64,000 nt of DNA from Darksidea phi (GCA_030770425.1 JASJFT010000174.1:33837-97836); one strand, 5' to 3'. Numbered from the stretch's first letter, positions 1-12,617 are shown. Notes: generated from the letters alone by a model not told the origin. Made by a program: numbers and translations.

Positions 1-838
1 TAATAATCGACGACGTTACACTATCCGAGGACGTTTCTACCAAGGGGCTTGCTGCGTTTTCTTTATGTGCTATTCATTGAGATTGGATATGCGAGTGTTT
101 TTTTAGGTGGAGGGGGTTTAGCCGAGTTAAGTCTGTACTGGAGCATGGGGAGGAAAACGTTCGCTACCCTTATTGTATTGTAATACTGACTCTTAATATA
201 CCGGGTACCACTTCTGGGTATCTTTTGCTTTGCCTGCTCCATTTTTGGATATGCTTTATACTGCGTATGATGTCGCTGATTCCAGGCGACTCGGAATTTG
301 ACCTCTGTTTGGTCTGATAGCGTGAGTTTCAAGTGGAGGGATCTGCAGAGTACGCGTAGCGCCTAGAGCGCTTGCATCCGTGCTCGTTTCCAGATGACGA
401 GGCAATTTGGGGCGTGAGTCATAATGTTCGCATAGCACAGAGTGCACAATCCAGGCAAGTGAATTTGTTTGCTGTTACTACATACGAGTGGAACCGGACA
501 GAAAACCCTGAAAAACGAATACCTACCCCCCTACACAACCATGTGACGCGCCTGACACGTAAAACGAAAAGGTAAGAGTTCCGCCAGATCCCCCCTGACA
601 GCGACCTAACAAGCGGGTACTACCGTGGCAATTTGCCACTTTGTGCCACAGCTCGGGCGGAGAAGAGGAGATATATCGCCCAACAAAGATAACAAGGAGA
701 AGAAAGGAGTCCTGTCCATCGGTCGTTCCCATTCCTGATACAGTGGTTTGGTGTGCAGCACGCTGGGGCGGCTGACGTTGATGCCTAGCCATCGTCTTGT
801 GTACCGCTGGATATCCATTTATGCCCACGCGTTTTCGC
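1..838. other. Intergenic, no gene supported
   Basis: Only short unrelated reading frames with no recognisable domain occur here. The right end is the 3' flank of the H2A.Z gene. I see no tRNA, repeat or transposon signature. Confidence 0.5.
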
Positions 839-1427
839 TCAAACACTCACGCCTGTTGGTGCTCCCTTCTTCTTCTGCTCTACCTTGAGCAGCAGCGCGC
901 GGTTGATGTGCGGCAGGACACCTCCAAAGGCAATCGTCGCGCGAATGAGCGTGTCGAGTTCTTCATCGCCGCGAATCGCGAGCTGCAAGTGACGCGGCGT
1001 GATACGCTTGACTTTGAGATCCTTGGCAGCGTTGCCTGCGAGCTCGAGGACTTCGGCAGTCAGGTATTCCAGCACTGCGGTTAGGTAGATGGAAGCTTTG
1101 GCACCGATGCGCGTCTTTTGGCGGGTGATGGTGCGGAGGTGGCGCTTTATGCGACCGCAGGGGAACTATTGTGGTGATGTCGCGTTAGCGCGTTGTTGTT
1201 GTGAGGCGTTACGGAGGGGTGCCTGCGCTGGAGGCATGGAGGGGTGCTCTGCGCGCCATTGCTTACCTGCAGGCCGGCCTTTGCGGAGTGCGACTTTGTG
1301 GTTTTAACGTGCGAATCACCCTTTCCGCCCGTCTTGCCACCAGTTTTCCCTAAAATACGTCTCAGCAACACTTCACCTTTGCCTGGGCGGGCTCCGGTGT
1401 CGGGCGCGTACCTTTACCGCCGGCCAT
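839..1427 (-). CDS. htz1: Histone variant H2A.Z
   Basis: This encodes the H2A.Z variant, which replaces H2A in nucleosomes next to promoters and is deposited by SWR1. Three exons are supported: 1427-1412, 1349-1267 and 1165-839 (16+83+327 nt), giving 141 residues. The short first exon, starting MAGGKG, is typical of fungal H2A.Z genes. The tail is rich in glycine and lysine ([12 protein letters not shown]), followed by [20 protein letters not shown] and the histone-fold segment [20 protein letters not shown]. The acidic-patch/docking part reads [19 protein letters not shown], where the [10 protein letters not shown] stretch separates H2A.Z from canonical H2A. The C-terminus ends [15 protein letters not shown]. 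The tail segment [10 protein letters not shown] is less usual than the fold, which is nearly invariant. Family assignment is very secure; the 16-base exon rests on splice sites only. Confidence 0.95.
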
Positions 1428-2822
1428 GATTTCTAGAGATTTTGCCTGTGATGACTGTGTCGATGGTATAAATAGGGATGCGCGACTGGGGTTTCCGAGT
1501 CTTGAGTCGCGTCGGATGTTGTGCGTGTGGTGGTCGGTGGGGTGGCTGGGGATGGAGGTGAAAGGAATGTTATGGTTGCGCAGTCTTGAGGCGCGTTAAC
1601 CCGATACGGAAGCCATCTGGTGGCACGTGATGAACTTGGCGAACGAGTTGTCTGTGCTGGCCGGCGCGAATAGTCCCGCGAAAGCTGTAATGGAAGGGAT
1701 AAGCCGGCTTTATGGCTATTCGAGCTAGTGGTGCCTAGGCGGCAAGCCTAGAAAGTGGTTACCTGCTTATACCGTCCCAGCAGTGCATGTGGCCAGCTCG
1801 TGGAGGTTTCTGAAACGTCCGAAGATAGAAATAAAAAGTGAAGAGGAGTGTAAAGACCAATGAACCGTGGTACAGATGAAAGACTTGATCATGAGGTACT
1901 GTAGACTCCAAAATAGTGTCATGAAAGGGGACAGATGGAAAAGTAGAACTTGGATTAACACAAGGAGGAATAGGAGAGTAGATAGCTATGGAGATGGGTA
2001 GGTAGACGGTTTCATAAAGTAACTTACATGGTGATGAGACATCCACATTACCCACAAGGTATGACAAAAAGACAGTAAAGTGGTCCGTTCGACCATCCTC
2101 GTTTTAGTCAGTGAGCTACAGTAGTCGCCCGCTCTCACGGCGCCACCAAGACGAATATGAATGTTCGCCCGCTCGCAGACCTGATCGGGCATCTGCATGC
2201 GCATAATGGGTACTAGAAGCCATTGATAGTAAGTATTCGTAGGAGTCCTCCGTTATATGGCAGCTGTATGTGTGGATAAAGAGCAGGTGCTTGCGTTGAG
2301 TGTTAGGATTCGCATGCAGAAACAACCGAAAAATTGGAAAAGAACTTGCAAAAAGAGCCTACGCTGACCTATCGGCAGCTTCGGAATGCACAAGAATACG
2401 TCAAACTCAGGGTACAGACAGATTGCGGGTAACACAACGACGACGTTGAGTCTCTTCGAGATGGAACTGGAGCGTGCATTGCGCCTTTCCTCTTTAGATC
2501 TAGCGTATTGCTTGGCCGCCTACCACTCGCAACTGACAACTGACAACGCCCTTTTCCATTGCAAGCCGCCGATCAGCATATGCGTCCGTTGCCGTAGCTG
2601 CACTACGCAGGCTCTCATATTCTCCGCACACTCTCCAGTCGCTCGCCACGCCGTTGCCGGTCGCCGTCGCCCACAAGCCCAAGCGCCCCTACGACATAAG
2701 GAAACATCCAAGCTTCGTTCCGGACAGCTATCCATCGCTCAACAGCGCCCTTGCCCATTCCGACGCCGCATGTCACGCCCGACGGGTCGTCTCACGCTAC
2801 CTAACTTCCGAAAAGCTCCGTC
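1428..2822. other. Intergenic between H2A.Z and striatin genes
   Basis: This stretch holds the shared upstream regions of two divergent genes. An AT-rich TATAAATA element lies near 1467-1474, about 40 bases before the H2A.Z start and usable on either strand. No coding region with a recognisable domain was found, although several short frames exist. Confidence 0.45.
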
Positions 2823-5491
2823 ATGGCATGGCAGTCGCCTTCGCCCATGAATGTGGGCGGCGCGGGCAGCGGAGGAGATGGGAGCGCCGCGACAGGGACA
2901 GAGTACACGCTGCAGGGTAAGAGTGTACTCTTCGACAGCATTGCTTAGACCAATGTTGTCACTAAAAGGGCTATGGACTGACCGTGATTGCAGGGGTTAT
3001 GCGCTTTCTACAGCTAGAATGGCACAATCACGAGCGCGCGAGAAATGCTTGGGACATTGAGCGCGCAGAAATGAAGGCGAAGATCGCGAAACAGGAAGGC
3101 GAGGTCCGGAGCGCCAAAAAGCTGAACGATCAGCTAAATAAGCACATACGCATGTTGGAACAAGCATTAGTGAACGAACGGAAGAATAAGGCTGCTACGA
3201 CTGGAGGAAACGACGAGAAGAAGGAGAAGGCCAGATCCAAAAGTGGTATGGAGCCTAAGAAGCGTGCGCCGATACTGATCTTTTTGTAATAACCATACGC
3301 TTGAACGAAGCTAACTTATATCTGTGTAGCGCAACACAAGCACCACAACTCCTTCCTCGACGTCGACAACGAACTCTCAGAACAAGCTGAGGCGGACCGC
3401 GAAAACTTGCGCGAGAAATCGAAGCTATATCTCACAAAATGCGTGGAGGAAATCACATATCTACTGACGCCGCCAGCTCAGCCGGCGCCGCAGCCCGGCA
3501 TCCACGCGCTCGGAAATGGCTCTGGGTTCCTCAATCACGGAGACGCTTCGATGGAGGAGGTTTACCTTCACCAACACCGCCAAAAGATGCAGTCGCAACT
3601 GCCTACAATGCCCAACATGTCTATGCCTAACCACCAGCAACCAAATATTTCTGCTTCCGCCGAGTTGCACAGCTTTTCCCACCAGCCGCAACAGTTCCAT
3701 CAAGCTCCACAAATGACACGAGATCCTCCTAGCCAAATACCGCTTCCACCGCATTCTGGGCCGCCCTCGGAGTACCCAGGCCAACAGGCGCATTCGCAGG
3801 CGCCGCAACAATTTGCCTCGGTACCTGAAGAGCAAGTAGAGAAAGTCACACACTCTTTCGACAACCAAGGCCGCCAAATAGCGAGTCGGGAAGAAGTCAC
3901 GTCAGGCAATGCTCAAACGAATGTGGAAGACGGGGAGACCTGGAATTTCGAAGAGCCCATCATGGAAATGCCGCAAGAGGCACCACCTCCTAGAAGACCA
4001 GACACGGAATCTTTTCCAAGCGCGAACAATATCCCTTCTAAGTCTCCTCCGAGGCACGGCAAGCGAAAGACAAGTCTAGATCTACACCGCAGACGGTCAA
4101 GCCAAGGAGACAGTCGAGAAGCAGCCGGTCAAAACTCACGGGGTGACCCGCAGAACTTCAAAGTGCGGTTTGCTCTCCGTGGGCATCTTGACGTTGTTCG
4201 CTCCGTTATCTTCACAGGAGGTGGCAGTCCCACGGAGCCTGAAATATGTACTGCGGGCGATGATGGCTTAATCAAGAGGTGGATCATCCCTGCCAGCTAC
4301 GCCAACCAAGCTAGCATGAACAATGACTTGGACATCTCGCCATACTGGTCCCACCGAGGTCATGACGGCGTGGTAACATGTCTTGCCGCCTGCCCTTCAT
4401 CGGCATCCTTTGCCACCGGCGGTAGAGTGTCCGGTGACGGCTGGATTTTCTCTGGTGGACAAGATGCTACCGTTCGCGTTTGGGAAAGGGGACGTGTTGA
4501 TCCCAAGGCTACACTTGACGGGCACACGGGCGCCGTCTGGACAGTATGCGTACTCCCAGCAACCTGTCACTCCGTGTTCGGCGCAGACTGCAACAACTAT
4601 GGTGGACCAGATCGGGTTCTGCTCGCGTCAGGCTCTGCGGACGGTACCATTAAAATCTGGGCTGTGAGCGCGCCTCCTCAGTTAGTTTCGCCTCAGTCAG
4701 GCTCACGACGAGGTGTCGGAGGGAGCCGGAGACATTCGGTAACGTCGGGATCGAACTACCCTTCATCACCACAACCAAGCATTGCTACCTCCACTCCGTT
4801 CCACTACAGCCTCATCCATACGATTGAGCGAGCTACACATCCGTCGCCAACATGTATAACACCTCTTTCCCTCACCGGCGAAACCTTCGTGGTGTCCTTC
4901 TCCGACGCTTCTATCTTGGTATATCACACTCGGACTGGCGAAGAGCTTATTGGTATGGCTAGCGGCGAGACATATGATGGTACACCCGCAACTGGTGTCA
5001 CCTCTGTTGTTACAACGTCCCAAAGTATGGAGGGAGCACAGTCGCAAGATTCTGGTCGGGGCTCTGACGAAGAAGGTGTGCACGGTCCTACCGGCTCGAA
5101 CAGTGGTGGCGGCGTCGAAGGGGTCATTATCAGCGGCCACGAAGACAAGTTCATCAGATTCTACGATGCCAACTCGGGTGAGTGCTGCTCCTTCTGCTAT
5201 CTAACAGCATATATGACTAACAATTTCCCAGGTCAATGCACTTACAGCATGCTCGCACATCCCGCAGCCATCTCATCTCTCTCGATTAGCAAAGACGGCC
5301 GTGAAGCTGTATCAGCCGGTCACGACGCCTCTATCCGCTTTTGGTCCCTCGACAAGCGCATATGCACCCAAGAAATTACAGCGCATCGCGTCTTACGGGG
5401 CGAGGGCGTCTGTAGTGTCGTGTGGAGTCAAGACGGGCGCTTGGTGGTATCTGCAGGCGGTGACGGTGTCGTCAAAGTCTTCGCGCGATGA
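2823..5491 (+). CDS. pro11: Striatin-family WD40 scaffold protein (STRIPAK)
   Basis: Striatin is the scaffold of the STRIPAK phosphatase/kinase complex, which in fungi controls hyphal fusion and fruiting-body development. Four exons are supported: 2823-2916, 2994-3245, 3330-5177 and 5232-5491, giving 817 residues. The start was chosen because it opens MAWQSPSPMN and splices in phase into the diagnostic striatin N-terminus GVMRFLQLEWHNHERARNAW, which carries the caveolin-binding-like segment. A coiled coil follows (about residues 40-110). The linker to about residue 350 is low-complexity, rich in Q, P and H. The C-terminal half is a WD40 propeller with repeats such as GHLDVVRSVIF, GHTGAVWTVCV and SAGHDASIRFWSLD. 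The last intron (54 nt, 5178-5231) is a multiple of three without a stop, so retention would only insert 18 residues. Family is secure; the gene name is by analogy with Sordaria. Confidence 0.93.
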
Positions 5492-6835
5492 GACTTACCA
5501 ATCATGGAATTCAAATTCGACTTCAATCATTGCTTTGCTTTTATAGCCTCATCATACCCCGTGCATATGGATGGAAGGACTTAAAACGAACGAATCGGAC
5601 ATGGTGGACTTTTCTGTTTGGAACGATGTTTATCTTACCTACCTATCCATTACTCTTCTTGTACGATGTCACTTTTCTCCTGTCACTTATACAACGATAA
5701 CCTGTTGGCAATGTGGGAGTGTTCAATTTAAGAGCACGCACAAGTTAATGCATGGTATTGGGGCGTCCGTTTCGAGATGAGATAGTGTGTGCTTTCAGAG
5801 TGCTTGGAATGCCTATGGAGCTGTACTATATATGAGAGTGGATAGGGAATAGCGGGGTTACTAGGGAGGTGACAGGCGGCAAATGTGAATAAGAACAGTT
5901 CTGTGAAGCTCGCGAATATTGTGTGGGTATCACCCTGCGTGATGCCTGCTTCATTTTTTGACTTAGGAAGTACTTGACATGCATGATTTCGATGATAGTA
6001 CGTAAGAGTGAGGGAGACTTTTAGTAGCAGAAACCATCATTTACTGCCATTTTTTACGGGTTATGAGATGAGTGGTGGTGCCGTTCCCGGCATTGGTGTA
6101 GTGTATGAAAACGCTATATGGGAGGAATATGCCCAAGTGAATTATAACGATTTTCGATACTAGCATCACACCTAGACGATTAAATACACATGTAATAGAG
6201 CTTGACGTATATTGGAGAGACCGAACGGACAGCGGGGAAGCCTTCGGTGGTGTATCGGAAGGAGCAATCCCAAGGAAGTTCCTTGTAAAAAAAAGGGAGC
6301 AGTGCGACTGTTAGTTAGAAGGTTATAGAATGTGTGAGTCAGCCTCTAGCAATACTAGACTTGATTATGGCATGTGTATTGAAGATACCTTCAACCTCCC
6401 CTTGAATAATCATTCGGCATTGGCACAAAAGATGGAAGGCCATCAGGACAAGCATATCACAGTAGCTATTTGTAGAAATGAAGCCACGGTGAGCATTGTG
6501 AAGAACCGTGTCCAGGATGAGAAGGACGTGAAGAAGAAGGTGGTTCGCGAGAAGTAGGAAGATAGTGGTAATTCACGAAGTAAAATCAATGAAAAGAATA
6601 TAGAGGTATATTTTACTAGTCTTCGAGAATCTTTAAGCAGCATATAGTAGTACCTAAAGTACTGTGTGACGCACAGTGAGTGCATATGACCCGCAAATTC
6701 ACTCTAAGGGTTCAGGGGATAGAACATCAATGCCGTCGATAAAAGCTAATAGACCGGAACCGTTAAATTCAGTGTCGAAAATGCTTGTTCTGCTAACAGT
6801 CCTATTTAGGATTATCGGTTTCTAGCTGCCATGCC
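5492..6835. other. Intergenic, 3' flank of striatin gene
   Basis: AT-rich sequence with only short reading frames and no recognisable domain. It probably includes the striatin 3' untranslated region. Confidence 0.45.
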
Positions 6836-7890
6836 CACCACCTCCGTCCCCTGCAGAATGTCGTTGCTCGAACACCAGTCGCCTGGGAGACCACAACAGC
6901 AACCAAATCTTGGTCATAGCATCGTAAGTGTCCACCAAGACCCGCATACATCCGCCAACACCGATTTCTTCTGCAATTGATGTTTGATTCAATCTTACGC
7001 CTCAGGACCTCAATCCATATCTTTGCCTTCCTTTTAGCACATGGTCATGGCATAATCGTGTATCGAATTAGACATTCGCTGAAAAGGGGGCTTAATTGCG
7101 ATAGTCATGAGATGGAAGTGAAGCCCAAAGTCACCGTGCCTGCACGCACACTCCCTCATATCTCTTCCCAAACCAACGTGGTCCCAGTCTTATCTATTTC
7201 TTCGAACCTCACCAATGTTCTTCAGAGCAGCCTCTGTGGTAACCCTTCCGTCTCGTCCGTTCCCGGCCTCGAATTCTCTAAAGTTACGTCAAATGCTACA
7301 GACAATATCACCAAATCTCAGCAACATGGCGAATTCTATGCTGTAGTTTTGGGTCTCGGACCGAAGATGGACGAGTAGCAAGAGCGCCTTGATACCTTCC
7401 AAGTCAAACTCAATGAGCCGAAGAGAGCATCCGTGTCACATGAAAAGAGGACGAAGTTCCAAAGAAACGCTATCTCGTCACTGCCGAGCGAGATAAGCCC
7501 AAAAGACCAATTGGGACAAAAGAACAGCAACCCAATGACGCCATTGAGGCGGTCAAGAAGAAGACAAGAACAATATCCGCATCTAGCACAAAGATTACGA
7601 GATTACGGACCGGCGTAACAAACTCGGTAACCTCTTCCAAGTCACTGGTGCAAGATAACAGACCCACATCGACTTGGTATGTCAGATGCAAGCGGAGAGA
7701 ACCATGTCCTGGCTGACCTCCGAAGTAAGACAGCTTTCTACGCAAAGGAATGCTGAGCATCTGCGAGCAGACCAAAGTCCTCGCATGATCAGCCGCAATC
7801 TGCGCAAAGATACAGTCAACACAACGGAGATGGCAAAGAAGATGATAGCTGACATCCTTGCCGGGAATAGTAAGCTTTCATCCTAGCTTA
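6836..7890 (+). pseudogene. Possible decayed coding region, unknown
   Basis: I do not recognise this region. An ATG at about 6858 opens MSLLEHQSPGRPQQQ and meets a good donor (GTAAGT) after about 22 codons. A longer open stretch at about 7080-7375 ends KMDE-stop, and the same frame continues past that TAG as QERLDTFQVKLNEPKRA, a charged helix-like sequence rich in K, R, E and Q, to about 7615. A third short frame at 7674-7886 is also charged. Interrupted frames of similar composition suggest a decayed gene for a basic coiled-coil protein, but chance open frames are a fair alternative. No homologue can be named from the sequence. Confidence 0.25.
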
Positions 7891-8452
7891 AGCAGGTCAG
7901 GAACGAAAGGAATAATCAAGAGACTGTTATTCCCGATCTATATGATTAGCTCACCAAAACAAGAGAGGATTTCAGTGCTGGTCTTCAGATATATACAGTT
8001 TATTATTGGAGTACAAAACCCCCCTACAATAGCATAGTTGCGCAAAGCAGCTTTTCCTCAAGGGGATAAAAATAGGAGAAGAAGGCGATCGACATATCAA
8101 GATCTGCAACGAGATGCAAGCGGAACTTACAGATCCTCTCAAATGCGAACAAAGCCCAAAGAAGAGCAAAAGTCCTACAAGGAATAAGCTGACAGGAGCG
8201 TAGAAGACTAGGGCTGGTTAATCAGCTGACTTCCGCTACTTTTCCTGATTAGTCCCGGAGAATTTCCTTGTTTGTAACGGGCCGCAAAGCTTACTTGCAT
8301 CGTGTGTAACCAGGGTCGCATGTAGCGTAGAGATAAGAAGTTAATAAACCACTAGAAACTTGAGATGGCCTGATACATATCAACATACTTCTCATAGTCC
8401 TCGAGATCAAAATTCTTTGCACTTTTGATACCAAGATACTACATCTTTTACC
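7891..8452. other. Promoter region of aristolochene synthase
   Basis: About 560 bases without a supported gene, directly upstream of the terpene synthase start. No clear TATA box or regulator palindrome stood out. Confidence 0.4.
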
Positions 8453-9673
8453 ATGTCTGTCCAAGTTGAAACACGAACAGCTCACCCGATCCACAACATC
8501 ACAGGGCCCAAGCTCCCGTTCAAGGAGACGTGGAAAATTCCGCCGTCTAATTGGGCCTACGAAATCCACCCCCGTGCCGAGGAAGTCGCCCGCGAAGTGG
8601 ATGACTACTTTATCCAGAACTGGAACTTCCCTGACGAACGTGCCAAGTACACCTTCCTGAAGGCCGGCTTCTCGCATGTGACATGCTTGTACTTCCCTTT
8701 GGCAAAGGACGACCGCATTCACTTTGCCTGCCGTCTTCTGACGGTACTGTTCTTGATTGATGGTATGGTTTTTGAACTCGAAACTGGACATTCCCGATCC
8801 ATCCGGCTAACCACCATCATCCACTTGTAGACGTACTCGAGGATATGTCATTTGACGATGGCGAGAAGCTGAACAACAGACTGATGGAGCTATCCAAGGG
8901 CCCGCAGTATGCAACACCAGACAGTAAGTAACAAACACATACTGTACCTAGTCGCGGGACTATTCGCTAAGTCATCTCGGGTGAAAAGGATCTATTCCAG
9001 CCGAGTACATCATCTATGATCTTTGGGAGAGCATGCGTGCCCATGACCTGGAGCTCGCCAACGAAGTGCTCGAGCCAACCTTTGTCTTCATGCGGTCCCA
9101 AACCGATAGGGCCCGACTGAGTATCAAGGAGCTAGGCGAGTACCTGCAGTACCGCGAGAAGGATGTGGGCAAGGCGTACGTGACCCTGCTTTGATATTCG
9201 CTTTAGCAGTTTCCGATCAATTACTTACGTACCTAACTACTAGGCTCCTGTCGGCACTAATGCGTTACTCGATGGAGCTGAGGCCTACAGCCTCGGAGCT
9301 GGCAGCGCTCAAGCCGCTTGAGGAGAACTGCTCCAAACACATCTCCATCGTGAATGATATCTACAGCTATGAGAAAGAAGTAATAGCGGCGCAGACAGGC
9401 CACAAGGAGGGCTCTTTCCTATGCTCGGCTGTGAAAGTGCTATCTACGGAGACGGCACTGGGGATAGCTGCTACCAAGCGCGTTCTATGGCCCATGGTGC
9501 GGGAGTGGGAGCTGATTCACGATGCAATGTGCGAGAGCCTGATTGCCTCGGGCATCGACAGCCAGAGTGTGAGAGATTACATGCGCGGCTTGCAGTATCA
9601 GATGAGCGGGAACGAGCAGTGGAGCAGGACTACCCCGCGTTATCTTGTGCCGATGGAGCAGGCTGGGCAGTAG
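8453..9673 (+). CDS. ari1: Aristolochene synthase (sesquiterpene cyclase)
   Basis: This class I terpene cyclase converts farnesyl diphosphate into the bicyclic eremophilane precursor aristolochene, the first step to PR-toxin-like and related sesquiterpenoids. Four exons are supported: 8453-8762, 8831-8923, 9001-9175 and 9244-9673, giving 335 residues, close to the family's 320-342. The first metal-binding motif is LIDDVLED, interrupted by intron 1. The second (NSE) motif is NDIYSYEKE, with all Mg-binding residues present. Other hallmarks are HVTCLYFPLAKDDRIHFACR, the segment YDLWESMRAHDLELANEVLE and a C-terminal RY pair (TTPRYLVP). No signal peptide is seen, as expected for a cytosolic enzyme. 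It lies 0.8 kb upstream of a Zn2Cys6 regulator on the same strand and near a dehydrogenase and two P450s, which supports a cluster. The gene looks intact. The product call rests on strong overall resemblance to fungal Ari1. Confidence 0.95.
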
Positions 9674-10465
9674 ACGGGAGTGAGGCTTGTCAGAGGAAGA
9701 TCGAGTTACGTAGATTGATATAGATTGATACATACCTTAGTACTTAGTATGTACCTCGTGTAGGTACAGAAGAAATAGACCTCATTGTCGGCGGCTCGCA
9801 AAAGTACCATGCCACCCTTTCTAGTAGTAGGCGAAAAAAAAAAGGTCTTGTTAAGAACGTATAAAAAACCCTTCTGTTAGCTGTCCCCTCTCTAGACATC
9901 GAATAACCAACTCCCTAACAGCACTTATGGGTGTGGATCTTTCCTTTTTCTCTATTTAGCCGATGTCGCACAGTGTTATGTAACATCAGTTGGGAATTCC
10001 CTACTAAAAATGTAGTTCCCTCCAAGGTTGTTACGGAGATATGAAAAAATATCTGTGTGGCATGGTGCTGCGGATGTATCCGTGTGGCACACAGGACATA
10101 CACGTGGCACAGTGATACGGTTCCCCCACTTTGCGCATCACTAAGTAAGAACGCACCAGTGAAGTGACAGATCCTGTATCACTATGCATTGATGTGTCAA
10201 CGATTGCACCACGGTTGATTAGTTACGCAAGTGCCTTGCAGTTGGCCCTGCAGTTTGGGTTACACTGCCTTGCCGATGGCATGCATGTATTAGATAAGCC
10301 CCACTCTTCCTTATTGCAGCTGAACTTAATATCCGCCCCGAACCGGACCGGTGACTTAGCGCTTACGCCATCTCACTTGCTTATCAGCCCATGTTGTGTC
10401 GCCTAGAGAGTGAAGAGCATATAAATCATTCCATAATAAGGTCACCTCAACACGCCACCTTCGAA
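9674..10465. other. Intergenic between terpene synthase and regulator
   Basis: Contains the terpene synthase 3' flank and the upstream region of the Zn2Cys6 gene. Only short reading frames without domains are present. Confidence 0.45.
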
Positions 10466-11898
10466 ATGTTCGGCAGCTGGCGTGTAAACTCCAGCGGGAA
10501 TGATCCAACCTTTCTAAGAGATAGTCCCAAAATCCACAAAGCCTGTAATAACTGTCGAAAAAGAAAGGTATGCAAAACACCTTTTCTGCTGTTGCGCACT
10601 CCGACATTCGCTGCATCCCGTCCTTATTCTCGTCCCTCATGTGTTTGGATTCGGTCTTCCTGATTGACGATGGTGTCACAGCCCGTACCAAAGTCAAGTA
10701 CACAGGGCTAATGTCGGTGACACCATAGATTCGATGCACAGGCCAGCTCTCAGGTTGCGAGCGATGCGAAGCCCTCGATGTACAATGCACTTACTTCACC
10801 GAGAAAGGAAAGAGGCAACGAAACTCGTCGGAAGACGCAGCGAACAGGCACGGCCAGCAAGAGAGGCAGCAGCGCCAGTCGTGGCTACCCGAGGGCGTAG
10901 AGGAACTGGCAGTCGACGTTGCACCGCTTTCTGATGCCAACTTCTACAACGGAACCGAGGACGACAGTGCCTTCTCCGCTGATATTGAGCCGTGGTCTGG
11001 TATGTTCCCGGAATTGACGCCAGACGGCGCTTCTACCTTAGAAACCCAGTCCAGATCGGCCACCAGTGGGTCGGCATATGTGTCGACTCGACCTACAAGT
11101 CATGGGGGTACGGGTACCGATGCGGCCTTTTGGAACGACAGCAGATTTCCAAGCGCAGATATCCCAGCCGAATCCATCCCATCTGTTTCCGGGGGCCATC
11201 ACACGACCAACCAACAACAGCATTATAATCAGCATAATTCTCCGGTCAATATCCAACCGTATGCACAGGCGCACGACCAAGTTCTATCCCAAGGAGAAAC
11301 ACAGGCCCTAGTACACATGCAAGAGCATGAAGAGCCAGCACGATGCCCAGAGCAGACGGGTTGTAAATGCATGAAGAGCATCGTGTACCTTATCAATGAA
11401 TTAGAGACGACTCTGAACAATGATAGCTCTGTCAACGACATGTTGGACATTGAGAGCGGGCTTTTTTTACCAAAGACACATGGCCTCGATTCAGCCCTGG
11501 GGCTCCATAAAGATGCTATACGATATGGCGAGTCCATGCGTCAATGCCGGCAGTGCGTTACCCGGGCCGAGAACAGGATGTTGTTGCTACTGCTTGCCAA
11601 CAGGTTGGTCGCCTTGTGTGCACGCATGATTTCAGTATACCGCAGCCTAACCTCGGGAGCGCACGCCTGTGGACTCGCCATCGCCATCTCAGTGGGGGAA
11701 TATGAGGTTGAATCGGCAGCTGAGAGCAGCGCGGTGCTGCGAGAACTGCTCGCTTTCCAGTTACGCTCCCTACACACCTTTGTCACGCCCTTATCAAGCA
11801 CCAATCAGTTCCAGACGGCCGAGTTCTACGCTGTGAAGGAGAGAGCGGCCAGCTTGTGGCGGGGCCTACAGCAAAACGCCGTTCTGTCGCCACCTTGA
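10466..11898 (+). CDS. Zn2Cys6 transcription factor, AflR-like
   Basis: This is a fungal binuclear zinc-cluster regulator and the probable pathway-specific activator of the surrounding cluster. Two exons (10466-10567 and 10729-11898) give 423 residues. The zinc cluster spans the intron: CNNCRKRK from exon 1 joins IRCTGQLSGCERCEALDVQC from exon 2, matching C-x2-C-x6-C-x6-C-x2-C-x6-C at about residues 27-56. The middle (about 60-220) is low-complexity and rich in S, T, Q and H. The C-terminal half carries the features of the aflatoxin-regulatory-protein domain: a Cys-rich stretch (CRQCVTRAENRMLLLLLANR) and SVGEYEVESAAESSAVLREL. Nothing indicates decay. Its position between the cyclase and the oxidising enzymes supports a local role; target sites were not identified. 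Confidence 0.9.
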
Positions 11899-12000
11899 GA
11901 TGTGTACTATTTCGGGTCGACTGGTAGGGTCATTGTTTGTGACCTAGTTTCAAGCCTCATAGATGAGTTACTTTTAGAATTAGATCCATACAATCAAATA

Positions 12001-12096
12001 GAATTATACGTACAGGTAGAACTATACGTACAGGTAGAACTATACGTACAGATAGAACTATGCGCACGGTAGAATTGTACGTACAAGTAGAGTCAT
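12001..12096. repeat. 18-bp tandem repeat, about 5 copies
   Basis: The unit is close to ACGTACAGGTAGAACTAT. The first two copies are identical, the third has one change, the fourth is one base shorter and more diverged, and the fifth is recognisable. Each unit carries the palindrome ACGT or GTAC. Confidence 0.85.
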
Positions 12097-12148
12097 AGTG
12101 TGATGGGAGTGTGTTATGGCGCGACTGTGGAGCCCTACCTAAGGCATC

Positions 12149-12172
12149 TTTTTTTTTTTTTTTTTTTTTTTT
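12149..12172. repeat. Poly-T homopolymer (24 T)
   Basis: An uninterrupted T run follows GGCATC. Read on the minus strand it is a poly-A tract. No adjacent retroelement coding sequence is visible, so it is most simply a homopolymer in a 3' flank. Confidence 0.8.
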
Positions 12173-12617
12173 GGCACCAGGTTTCCTTCAATTGTTTGCG
12201 CCAGTAGCAGGTGTTTCGACGGAAGAGAAATGGCGGTCGAATTCGTAAGTAGTAGTGCGCAACCATAATATACAGCATTGCTCACACGGATGTGTCCGAA
12301 AGGAGCCGCGAAGCGCCAAACCTCCATAGCTACATCATAGATCCCGGACATATAGGATCCTAGCCGGCTGCTGTGTAATGCCTAGGATTTTGATATTCGG
12401 ATATAAGCCATCGGGTATATCAAGCGTGTATTTTTTTGAGGTAGACAAATTGACTTTGTGCAGACCAATCAGGAGCCTCTATAATTCAGAAAATACAGGT
12501 ACGTGCGCGTATATATTAGGACGGGGCGCTGCGCCTAGGAACGAGGGGCGCCGCATTGTGTACCCATTCTAGTATATTTCTAAGGTTTCGCGCGAGGGGG
12601 GGAAATAGGAACTCGGT

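Larger units (their letters stand above)
11899..12617. other. Intergenic with tandem repeat and poly-T tract
   Basis: About 720 bases between convergent genes (regulator on +, dehydrogenase on -). They hold an 18-base tandem repeat and a 24-base T run, listed separately. No coding region is supported. Confidence 0.5.
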
